Source of the DNA: Steinernema hermaphroditum
Lineage: Eukaryota > Nematoda > Chromadorea > Rhabditida > Steinernematidae
NCBI GenBank assembly: GCA_030435675.1
Contig: JAUCMV010000011.1
Location: forward strand, 1-64,000
Reading direction: 5' to 3'
DNA: 64,000 nucleotides
Shown: positions 1 through 11,300 of the stretch, piece by piece
Position numbering within the stretch: position 1 is the stretch's first letter
Layout: every line of letters begins with the position of its first letter
The notes under the pieces: generated by a model
The model's database searches: none
Seen by the model: only the letters and a program-made list of their open reading frames with translations
Told to the model about the DNA's origin: nothing
Translations under genes and position numbers: made by a program

Positions 1-52
1 ATGGTACTTTGGAGCAGGAGGGTCAGATGCAGAGCTTTTGGTATGAGCGGGG

Positions 53-69
53 GCCCTGCTGTCTCGAAT
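53..69 (-). other. CENP-B-box-like sequence, one essential mismatch (first example)
   Basis: Read on the minus strand this is ATTCGAGACAGCAGGGC. The CENP-B box consensus requires TTCG, then A five bases on, then CGGG two bases further. Eight of the nine required bases fit, and AGGG stands where CGGG is expected. The motif recurs in most units because this part is conserved, but I found no unit with the exact form. A match this good in one 173-bp monomer has a chance of a few percent, so it may be coincidental. CENP-B itself is known from mammals, and the host here is unknown. Confidence 0.4.
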
Positions 70-2315
70 TGAAAGTTTTGCAGGAAACTAAGATAGTCCA
101 CAGTAATCCCAGCGGGAGTAGGCGCGTTCGATCAGGCTCGTGCAGTTCTACAAGATCCAATCATAAAAATGCTATGGTACTTTGGAGCAGGAGGGTCAGA
201 TGCAGAGCTTTTGGTATGAGCGAGGGCCCTGCTGTCTCGAATTGAAAGTTTTGCAGGAAACTAAGATAGTCCACAGTAAATCCAGCGGGAGTAGGCGCGT
301 TCGATCAGGCTCGTGCAGTTCTACAAGATCCAATCATAAAAATGCTATGGTACTTTGGAGCAGGAGGGTCAGATGCAGAGCTTTTGGTATGAGCGGGGGC
401 CCTGCTGTCTCGAATTGAAAGTTTTGCAGGAAACTAAGATAGTCCACAGTAATCCCAGCGGGAGTAGGCGCGTTCGATCAGGCTCGTGCAGTTCTACAAG
501 ATCCAATCATAAAAATGCTATGGTACTTTGGAGCAGGAGGGTCAGATGCAGAGCTTTTGGTATGAGCGGGGGCCCTGCTGTCTCGAATTGAAAGTTTTGC
601 AGGAAACTAAGATAGTCCACAGTAAATCCAGCGGGAGTAGGCGCGTTCGATCAGGCTCGTGCAGTTCTACAAGATCCAATCATAAAAATGCTATGGTACT
701 TTGGAGCAGGAGGGTCAGATGCAGAGCTTTTGGTATGAGCGGGGGCCCTGCTGTCTCGAATTGAAAGTTTTGCAGGAAACTAAGATAGTCCACAGTAAAC
801 CCAACGGGAGTAGGCGCGTTCGATCAGGCTCGTGCAGTTCTACAAGATCCAATCATAAAAATGCTATGGTACTTTGGAGCAGGAGGGTCAGATGCAGAGC
901 TTTTGGTATGAGCTTGGGCCCTGCTGTCTCGAATTGAAAGTTTTGCAGGAAACTAAGATAGTCCACAGTAATCCCAGCGGGAGTAGGCGCGTTCGATCAG
1001 GCTCGTGCAGTTCTACAAGATCCAATCATAAAAATGCTATGGTACTTTGGAGCAGGAGGGTCAGATGCAGAGCTTTTGGTATGAGCGGGGGCCCTGCTGT
1101 CTCGAATTGAAAGTTTTGCAGGAAACTAAGATAGTCCACAGTAATCCCAGCGGGAGTAGGCGCGTTCGATCAGGCTCGTGCAGTTCTACAAGATCCAATC
1201 ATAAAAATGCTATGGTACTTTGGAGCAGGAGGGTCAGATGCAGAGCTTTTGGTATGAGCAGGGGCCCTGCTGTCTCGAATTGAAAGTTTTGCAGGAAACT
1301 AAGATAGTCCACAGTAATCCCAACGGGAGTAGGCGCGTTCGATCAGGCTCGTGCAGTTCTACAAGATCCAATCATAAAAATGCTATGGTACTTTGGAGCA
1401 GGAGGGTCAGATGCAGAGCTTTTGGTATGAGCGGGGGACCTGCTGTCTCGAATTGAAAGTTTTGCAGGAAACTAAGATAGTCCACAGTAATCCCAACGGG
1501 AGTAGGCGCGTTCGATCAGGCTCGTGCAGTTCTACAAGATCCAATCATAAAAATGCTATGGTACTTTGGAGCAGGAGGGTCAGATGCAGAGCTTTTGGTA
1601 TGAGCGGGGGCCCTGCTGTCTCGAATTGAAAGTTTTGCAGGAAACTAAGATAGTCCACAGTAAATCCAGCGGGAGTAGGCGCGTTCGATCAGGCTCGTGC
1701 AGTTCTACAAGATCCAATCATAAAAATGCTATGGTACTTTGGAGCAGGAGGGTCAGATGCAGAGCTTTTGGTATGAGCGGGGGCCCTGCTGTCTCGAATT
1801 GAAAGTTTTGCAGGAAACTAAGATAGTCCACAGTAAATCCCAACGGGAGTAGGCGCGTTCGATCAGGCTCGTGCAGTTCTACAAGATCCAATCATAAAAA
1901 TGCTATGGTACTTTGGAGCAGGAGGGTCAGATGCAGAGCTTTTGGTATGAGCGGGGGCCCTGCTGTCTCGAATTGAAAGTTTTGCAGGAAACTAAGATAG
2001 TCCACAGTAATCCCAGCGGGAGTAGGCGCGTTCGATCAGGCTCGTGCAGTTCTACAAGATCCAATCATAAAAATGCTATGGTACTTTGGAGCAGGAGGGT
2101 CAGATGCAGAGCTTTTGGTATGAGCAGGGGCCCTGCTGTCTCGAATTGAAAGTTTTGCAGGAAACTAAGATAGTCCACAGTAAACCCAGCGGGAGTAGGC
2201 GCGTTCGATCAGGCTCGTGCAGTTCTACAAGATCCAATCATAAAAATGCTATGGTACTTTGGAGCAGGAGGGTCAGATGCAGGGCTTTTGGTATGAGCGG
2301 GGGCCCTGCTGTCTC

Positions 2316-2360
2316 GAACTGAAAGTTTGGGGGGAAAAAAAGAAAGTCCAAAGAAAACCA
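2316..2360 (+). other. Pyrimidine-to-purine corrupted patch in one monomer
   Basis: The normal stretch from TTTTGCAGG through the aatcccagc segment is replaced by gtttggggggaaaaaaagaa, then agtccaaagaaaaccacagg. Most changes replace a T or C (and one A) by the neighbouring purine, so runs of G and A are extended while the length stays almost normal (two bases short). Immediately after it the unit resumes the perfect consensus GAGTAGGCGCG. Two more unusual substitutions sit just upstream (agGgctttt near 2283 and gaaCtgaaag near 2319). The pattern is more like a base-calling or consensus error than ordinary mutation, although a true damaged unit cannot be excluded. Confidence 0.8.
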
Positions 2361-5300
2361 CAGGAGTAGGCGCGTTCGATCAGGCTCGTGCAGTTCTACA
2401 AGATCCAATCATAAAAATGCTATGGTACTTTGGAGCAGGAGGGTCAGATGCAGAGCTTTTGGTATGAGCGGGGGCCCTGCTGTCTCGAATTGAAAGTTTT
2501 GCAGGAAACTAAGATAGTCCACAGTAATCCCAACGGGAGTAGGCGCGTTCGATCAGGCTCGTGCAGTTCTACAAGATCCAATCATAAAAATGCTATGGTA
2601 CTTTGGAGCAGGAGGGTCAGATGCAGAGCTTTTGGTATGAGCGGGGGCCCTGCTGTCTCGAATTGAAAGTTTTGCAGGAAACTAAGATAGTCCACAGTAA
2701 ACCCAGCGGGAGTAGGCGCGTTCGATCAGGCTCGTGCAGTTCTACAAGATCCAATCATAAAAATGCTATGGTACTTTGGAGCAGGAGGGTCAGATGCAGA
2801 GCTTTTGGTATGAGCGGGGGCCCTGCTGTCTCGAATTGAAAGTTTTGCAGGAAACTAAGATAGTCCACAGTAATTCCAGCGGGAGTAGGCGCGTTCGATC
2901 AGGCTCGTGCAGTTCTACAAGATCCAATCATAAAAATGCTATGGTACTTTGGAGCAGGAGGGTCAGATGCAGAGCTTTTGGTATGAGCGGGGGCCCTGCT
3001 GTCTCGAATTGAAAGTTTTGCAGGAAACTAAGATAGTCCACAGTAATCCCAGCGGGAGTAGGCGCGTTCGATCAGGCTCGTGCAGTTCTACAAGATCCAA
3101 TCATAAAAATGCTATGGTACTTTGGAGCAGGAGGGTCAGATGCAGAGCTTTTGGTATGAGCGGGGGCCCTGCTGTCTCGAATTGAAAGTTTTGCAGGAAA
3201 CTAAGATAGTCCACAGTAATCCCAACGGGAGTAGGCGCGTTCGATCAGGCTCGTGCAGTTCTACAAGATCCAATCATAAAAATGCTATGGTACTTTGGAG
3301 CAGGAGGGTCAGATGCAGAGCTTTTGGTATGAGCGGGGGCCCTGCTGTCTCGAATTGAAAGTTTTGCAGGAAACTAAGATAGTCCACAGTAATTCCAGCG
3401 GGAGTAGGCGCGTTCGATCAGGCTCGTGCAGTTCTACAAGATCCAATCATAAAAATGCTATGGTACTTTGGAGCAGGAGGGTCAGATGCAGAGCTTTTGG
3501 TATGAGCGGGGGCCCTGCTGTCTCGAATTGAAAGTTTTGCAGGAAACTAAGATAGTCCACAGTAAATCCAGCGGGAGTAGGCGCGTTCGATCAGGCTCGT
3601 GCAGTTCTACAAGATCCAATCATAAAAATGCTATGGTACTTTGGAGCAGGAGGGTCAGATGCAGAGCTTTTGGTATGAGCGGGGGCCCTGCTGTCTCGAA
3701 TTGAAAGTTTTGCAGGAAACTAAGATAGTCCACAGTAATCCCAGCGGGAGTAGGCGCGTTCGATCAGGCTCGTGCAGTTCTACAAGATCCAATCATAAAA
3801 ATGCTATGGTACTTTGGAGCAGGAGGGTCAGATGCAGAGCTTTTGGTATGAGCGGGGGCCCTGCTGTCTCGAATTGAAAGTTTTGCAGGAAACTAAGATA
3901 GTCCACAGTAAATCCAGCGGGAGTAGGCGCGTTCGATCAGGCTCGTGCAGTTCTACAAGATCCAATCATAAAAATGCTATGGTACTTTGGAGCAGGAGGG
4001 TCAGATGCAGAGCTTTTGGTATGAGCGGGGGCCCTGCTGTCTCGAATTGAAAGTTTTGCAGGAAACTAAGATAGTCCACAGTAATTCCAACGGGAGTAGG
4101 CGCGTTCGATCAGGCTCGTGCAGTTCTACAAGATCCAATCATAAAAATGCTATGGTACTTTGGAGCAGGAGGGTCAGATGCAGAGCTTTTGGTATGAGCG
4201 GGGGCCCTGCTGTCTCGAATTGAAAGTTTTGCAGGAAACTAAGATAGTCCACAGTAAATCCAGCGGGAGTAGGCGCGTTCGATCAGGCTCGTGCAGTTCT
4301 ACAAGATCCAATCATAAAAATGCTATGGTACTTTGGAGCAGGAGGGTCAGATGCAGAGCTTTTGGTATGAGCGGGGGCCCTGCTGTCTCGAATTGAAAGT
4401 TTTGCAGGAAACTAAGATAGTCCACAGTAAATCCCAGCGGGAGTAGGCGCGTTCGATCAGGCTCGTGCAGTTCTACAAGATCCAATCATAAAAATGCTAT
4501 GGTACTTTGGAGCAGGAGGGTCAGATGCAGAGCTTTTGGTATGAGCTGGGGCCCTGCTGTCTCGAATTGAAAGTTTTGCAGGAAACTAAGATAGTCCACA
4601 GTAAATCCAGCGGGAGTAGGCGCGTTCGATCAGGCTCGTGCAGTTCTACAAGATCCAATCATAAAAATGCTATGGTACTTTGGAGCAGGAGGGTCAGATG
4701 CAGAGCTTTTGGTATGAGCGGGGGCCCTGCTGTCTCGAATTGAAAGTTTTGCAGGAAACTAAGATAGTCCACAGTAAATCCCAGCGGGAGTAGGCGCGTT
4801 CGATCAGGCTCGTGCAGTTCTACAAGATCCAATCATAAAAATGCTATGGTACTTTGGAGCAGGAGGGTCAGATGCAGAGCTTTTGGTATGAGCGGGGGCC
4901 CTGCTGTCTCGAATTGAAAGTTTTGCAGGAAACTAAGATAGTCCACAGTAAATCCAGCGGGAGTAGGCGCGTTCGATCAGGCTCGTGCAGTTCTACAAGA
5001 TCCAATCATAAAAATGCTATGGTACTTTGGAGCAGGAGGGTCAGATGCAGAGCTTTTGGTATGAGCGGGGGCCCTGCTGTCTCGAATTGAAAGTTTTGCA
5101 GGAAACTAAGATAGTCCACAGTAAATCCAGCGGGAGTAGGCGCGTTCGATCAGGCTCGTGCAGTTCTACAAGATCCAATCATAAAAATGCTATGGTACTT
5201 TGGAGCAGGAGGGTCAGATGCAGAGCTTTTGGTATGAGCGGGGGCCCTGCTGTCTCGAATTGAAAGTTTTGCAGGAAACTAAGATAGTCCACAGTAAATC

Positions 5301-8300
5301 CAGCGGGAGTAGGCGCGTTCGATCAGGCTCGTGCAGTTCTACAAGATCCAATCATAAAAATGCTATGGTACTTTGGAGCAGGAGGGTCAGATGCAGAGCT
5401 TTTGGTATGAGCGGGGGCCCTGCTGTCTCGAATTGAAAGTTTTGCAGGAAACTAAGATAGTCCACAGTAAATCCAGCGGGAGTAGGCGCGTTCGATCAGG
5501 CTCGTGCAGTTCTACAAGATCCAATCATAAAAATGCTATGGTACTTTGGAGCAGGAGGGTCAGATGCAGAGCTTTTGGTATGAGCGGGGGCCCTGCTGTC
5601 TCGAATTGAAAGTTTTGCAGGAAACTAAGATAGTCCACAGTAAATCCAGCGGGAGTAGGCGCGTTCGATCAGGCTCGTGCAGTTCTACAAGATCCAATCA
5701 TAAAAATGCTATGGTACTTTGGAGCAGGAGGGTCAGATGCAGAGCTTTTGGTATGAGCGGGGCCCTGCTGTCTCGAATTGAAAGTTTTGCAGGAAACTAA
5801 GATAGTCCACAGTAAATCCAGCGGGAGTAGGCGCGTTCGATCAGGCTCGTGCAGTTCTACAAGATCCAATCATAAAAATGCTATGGTACTTTGGAGCAGG
5901 AGGGTCAGATGCAGAGCTTTTGGTATGAGCAGGGGCCCTGCTGTCTCGAATTGAAAGTTTTGCAGGAAACTAAGATAGTCCACAGTAAATCCAGCGGGAG
6001 TAGGCGCGTTCGATCAGGCTCGTGCAGTTCTACAAGATCCAATCATAAAAATGCTATGGTACTTTGGAGCAGGAGGGTCAGATGCAGAGCTTTTGGTATG
6101 AGCGAGGGCCCTGCTGTCTCGAATTGAAAGTTTTGCAGGAAACTAAGATAGTCCACAGTAAATCCAGCGGGAGTAGGCGCGTTCGATCAGGCTCGTGCAG
6201 TTCTACAAGATCCAATCATAAAAATGCTATGGTACTTTGGAGCAGGAGGGTCAGATGCAGAGCTTTTGGTATGAGCGGGGGCCCTGCTGTCTCGAATTGA
6301 AAGTTTTGCAGGAAACTAAGATAGTCCACAGTAAATCCCAACGGGAATAGGCGCGTTCGATCAGGCTCGTGCAGTTCTACAAGATCCAATCATAAAAATG
6401 CTATGGTACTTTGGAGCAGGAGGGTCAGATGCAGAGCTTTTGGTATGAGCAGGGGCCCTGCTGTCTCGAATTGAAAGTTTTGCAGGAAACTAAGATAGTC
6501 CACAGTAAATCCAGCGGGAGTAGGCGCGTTCGATCAGGCTCGTGCAGTTCTACAAGATCCAATCATAAAAATGCTATGGTACTTTGGAGCAGGAGGGTCA
6601 GATGCAGAGCTTTTGGTATGAGCGGGGGCCCTGCTGTCTCGAATTGAAAGTTTTGCAGGAAACTAAGATAGTCCACAGTAAATCCAGCGGGAGTAGGCGC
6701 GTTCGATCAGGCTCGTGCAGTTCTACAAGATCCAATCATAAAAATGCTATGGTACTTTGGAGCAGGAGGGTCAGATGCAGAGCTTTTGGTATGAGCGGGG
6801 GCCCTGCTGTCTCGAATTGAAAGTTTTGCAGGAAACTAAGATAGTCCACAGTAAATCCAGCGGGAGTAGGCGCGTTCGATCAGGCTCGTGCAGTTCTACA
6901 AGATCCAATCATAAAAATGCTATGGTACTTTGGAGCAGGAGGGTCAGATGCAGAGCTTTTGGTATGAGCGGGGGCCCTGCTGTCTCGAATTGAAAGTTTT
7001 GCAGGAAACTAAGATAGTCCACAGTAATTCCAGCGGGAGTAGGCGCGTTCGATCAGGCTCGTGCAGTTCTACAAGATCCAATCATAAAAATGCTATGGTA
7101 CTTTGGAGCAGGAGGGTCAGATGCAGAGCTTTTGGTATGAGCGGGGGCCCTGCTGTCTCGAATTGAAAGTTTTGCAGGAAACTAAGATAGTCCACAGTAA
7201 ATCCAGCGGGAGTAGGCGCGTTCGATCAGGCTCGTGCAGTTCTACAAGATCCAATCATAAAAATGCTATGGTACTTTGGAGCAGGAGGGTCAGATGCAGA
7301 GCTTTTGGTATGAGCAGGGGCCCTGCTGTCTCGAATTGAAAGTTTTGCAGGAAACTAAGATAGTCCACAGTAATTCCAGCGGGAGTAGGCGCGTTCGATC
7401 AGGCTCGTGCAGTTCTACAAGATCCAATCATAAAAATGCTATGGTACTTTGGAGCAGGAGGGTCAGATGCAGAGCTTTTGGTATGAGCGGGGGCCCTGCT
7501 GTCTCGAATTGAAAGTTTTGCAGGAAACTAAGATAGTCCACAGTAATTCCAACGGGAGTAGGCGCGTTCGATCAGGCTCGTGCAGTTCTACAAGATCCAA
7601 TCATAAAAATGCTATGGTACTTTGGAGCAGGAGGGTCAGATGCAGAGCTTTTGGTATGAGCGGGGGCCCTGCTGTCTCGAATTGAAAGTTTTGCAGGAAA
7701 CTAAGATAGTCCACAGTAAATCCAACGGGAGTAGGCGCGTTCGATCAGGCTCGTGCAGTTCTACAAGATCCAATCATAAAAATGCTATGGTACTTTGGAG
7801 CAGGAGGGTCAGATGCAGAGCTTTTGGTATGAGCAGGGGCCCTGCTGTCTCGAATTGAAAGTTTTGCAGGAAACTAAGATAGTCCACAGTAAATCCAGCG
7901 GGAGTAGGCGCGTTCGATCAGGCTCGTGCAGTTCTACAAGATCCAATCATAAAAATGCTATGGTACTTTGGAGCAGGAGGGTCAGATGCAGAGCTTTTGG
8001 TATGAGCGGGGGCCCTGCTGTCTCGAATTGAAAGTTTTGCAGGAAACTAAGATAGTCCACAGTAAATCCAGCGGGAGTAGGCGCGTTCGATCAGGCTCGT
8101 GCAGTTCTACAAGATCCAATCATAAAAATGCTATGGTACTTTGGAGCAGGAGGGTCAGATGCAGAGCTTTTGGTATGAGCAGGGGCCCTGCTGTCTCGAA
8201 TTGAAAGTTTTGCAGGAAACTAAGATAGTCCACAGTAAACCCAACGGGAGTAGGCGCGTTCGATCAGGCTCGTGCAGTTCTACAAGATCCAATCATAAAA

Positions 8301-11300
8301 ATGCTATGGTACTTTGGAGCAGGAGGGTCAGATGCAGAGCTTTTGGTATGAGCGGGGGCCCTGCTGTCTCGAATTGAAAGTTTTGCAGGAAACTAAGATA
8401 GTCCACAGTAATCCCAACGGGAGTAGGCGCGTTCGATCAGGCTCGTGCAGTTCTACAAGATCCAATCATAAAAATGCTATGGTACTTTGGAGCAGGAGGG
8501 TCAGATGCAGAGCTTTTGGTATGAGCGGGGGCCCTGCTGTCTCGAATTGAAAGTTTTGCAGGAAACTAAGATAGTCCACAGTAAATCCAGCGGGAGTAGG
8601 CGCGTTCGATCAGGCTCGTGCAGTTCTACAAGATCCAATCATAAAAATGCTATGGTACTTTGGAGCAGGAGGGTCAGATGCAGAGCTTTTGGTATGAGCG
8701 GGGGCCCTGCTGTCTCGAATTGAAAGTTTTGCAGGAAACTAAGATAGTCCACAGTAAATCCAGCGGGAGTAGGCGCGTTCGATCAGGCTCGTGCAGTTCT
8801 ACAAGATCCAATCATAAAAATGCTATGGTACTTTGGAGCAGGAGGGTCAGATGCAGAGCTTTTGGTATGAGCAAGGGCCCTGCTGTCTCGAATTGAAAGT
8901 TTTGCAGGAAACTAAGATAGTCCACAGTAATCCCAACGGGAGTAGGCGCGTTCGATCAGGCTCGTGCAGTTCTACAAGATCCAATCATAAAAATGCTATG
9001 GTACTTTGGAGCAGGAGGGTCAGATGCAGAGCTTTTGGTATGAGCGGGGGCCCTGCTGTCTCGAATTGAAAGTTTTGCAGGAAACTAAGATAGTCCACAG
9101 TAAATCCAGCGGGAGTAGGCGCGTTCGATCAGGCTCGTGCAGTTCTACAAGATCCAATCATAAAAATGCTATGGTACTTTGGAGCAGGAGGGTCAGATGC
9201 AGAGCTTTTGGTATGAGCGGGGGCCCTGCTGTCTCGAATTGAAAGTTTTGCAGGAAACTAAGATAGTCCACAGTAAATCCAGCGGGAGTAGGCGCGTTCG
9301 ATCAGGCTCGTGCAGTTCTACAAGATCCAATCATAAAAATGCTATGGTACTTTGGAGCAGGAGGGTCAGATGCAGAGCTTTTGGTATGAGCGAGGGCCCT
9401 GCTGTCTCGAATTGAAAGTTTTGCAGGAAACTAAGATAGTCCACAGTAATCCCAACGGGAGTAGGCGCGTTCGATCAGGCTCGTGCAGTTCTACAAGATC
9501 CAATCATAAAAATGCTATGGTACTTTGGAGCAGGAGGGTCAGATGCAGAGCTTTTGGTATGAGCGGGGGCCCTGCTGTCTCGAATTGAAAGTTTTGCAGG
9601 AAACTAAGATAGTCCACAGTAAATCCCAGCGGGAAGTAGGCGCGTTCGATCAGGCTCGTGCAGTTCTACAAGATCCAATCATAAAAATGCTATGGTACTT
9701 TGGAGCAGGAGGGTCAGATGCAGAGCTTTTGGTATGAGCAGGGGCCCTGCTGTCTCGAATTGAAAGTTTTGCAGGAAACTAAGATAGTCCACAGTAAATC
9801 CCAACGGGAGTAGGCGCGTTCGATCAGGCTCGTGCAGTTCTACAAGATCCAATCATAAAAATGCTATGGTACTTTGGAGCAGGAGGGTCAGATGCAGAGC
9901 TTTTGGTATGAGCGAGGGCCCTGCTGTCTCGAATTGAAAGTTTTGCAGGAAACTAAGATAGTCCACAGTAAATCCCAGCGGGAGTAGGCGCGTTCGATCA
10001 GGCTCGTGCAGTTCTACAAGATCCAATCATAAAAATGCTATGGTACTTTGGAGCAGGAGGGTCAGATGCAGAGCTTTTGGTATGAGCAGGGGCCCTGCTG
10101 TCTCGAATTGAAAGTTTTGCAGGAAACTAAGATAGTCCACAGTAATCCCAACGGGAGTAGGCGCGTTCGATCAGGCTCGTGCAGTTCTACAAGATCCAAT
10201 CATAAAAATGCTATGGTACTTTGGAGCAGGAGGGTCAGATGCAGAGCTTTTGGTATGAGCGGGGGGCCCTGCTGTCTCGAATTGAAAGTTTTGCAGGAAA
10301 CTAAGATAGTCCACAGTAAATCCAGCGGGAGTAGGCGCGTTCGATCAGGCTCGTGCAGTTCTACAAGATCCAATCATAAAAATGCTATGGTACTTTGGAG
10401 CAGGAGGGTCAGATGCAGAGCTTTTGGTATGAGCGGGGGCCCTGCTGTCTCGAATTGAAAGTTTTGCAGGAAACTAAGATAGTCCACAGTAAATCCCAAC
10501 GGGAATAGGCGCGTTCGATCAGGCTCGTGCAGTTCTACAAGATCCCAAATCATAAAAATGCTATGGTACTTTGGAGCAGGAGGGTCAGATGCAGAGCTTT
10601 TGGTATGAGCGGGGGCCCTGCTGTCTCGAATTGAAAGTTTTGCAGGAAACTAAGATAGTCCACAGTAATTCCAACGGGAATAGGCGCGTTCGATCAGGCT
10701 CGTGCAGTTCTACAAGATCCAATCATAAAAATGCTATGGTACTTTGGAGCAGGAGGGTCAGATGCAGAGCTTTTGGTATGAGCGGGGGCCCTGCTGTCTC
10801 GAATTGAAAGTTTTGCAGGAAACTAAGATAGTCCACAGTAAATCCAGCGGGAGTAGGCGCGTTCGATCAGGCTCGTGCAGTTCTACAAGATCCAATCATA
10901 AAAATGCTATGGTACTTTGGAGCAGGAGGGTCAGATGCAGAGCTTTTGGTATGAGCAGGGGCCCTGCTGTCTCGAATTGAAAGTTTTGCAGGAAACTAAG
11001 ATAGTCCACAGTAAATCCAGCGGGAGTAGGCGCGTTCGATCAGGCTCGTGCAGTTCTACAAGATCCAATCATAAAAATGCTATGGTACTTTGGAGCAGGA
11101 GGGTCAGATGCAGAGCTTTTGGTATGAGCGGGGGCCCTGCTGTCTCGAATTGAAAGTTTTGCAGGAAACTAAGATAGTCCACAGTAAATCCCAACGGGAG
11201 TAGGCGCGTTCGATCAGGCTCGTGCAGTTCTACAAGATCCAATCATAAAAATGCTATGGTACTTTGGAGCAGGAGGGTCAGATGCAGAGCTTTTGGTATG

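Larger units (their letters stand above)
1..9524 (+). repeat. Array domain A: mostly GG-type monomers with AGC at 111-113
   Basis: In this stretch the dinucleotide before GGGCCC is nearly always GG (gagcgggggccc). The segment after CACAGT is mostly aatcccagc, aaatccagc or aattccagc. Offset 118 is almost always G, with only isolated GGGAAT copies such as the one near 6346. Between 4854 and about 5890 seven consecutive units carry the same aaatccagc state, a local run of one variant. One-base-longer units (aaatccc) occur near 1838, 4430, 4776 and 6333. Rare private changes include gagcttggg near 911 and gggggacctg near 1436, which destroys GGGCCC. The patch at 2316-2360 is annotated separately. 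Confidence 0.85.

Noticed and set aside
5669..5869. Minus-strand frames of 66-67 codons, repeated at about twenty places
   Set aside because: Most appear where a unit is one base short at the G run, and the others at similar small indels, so that the frame joins across two units. They have no independent conservation and no recognisable protein features.
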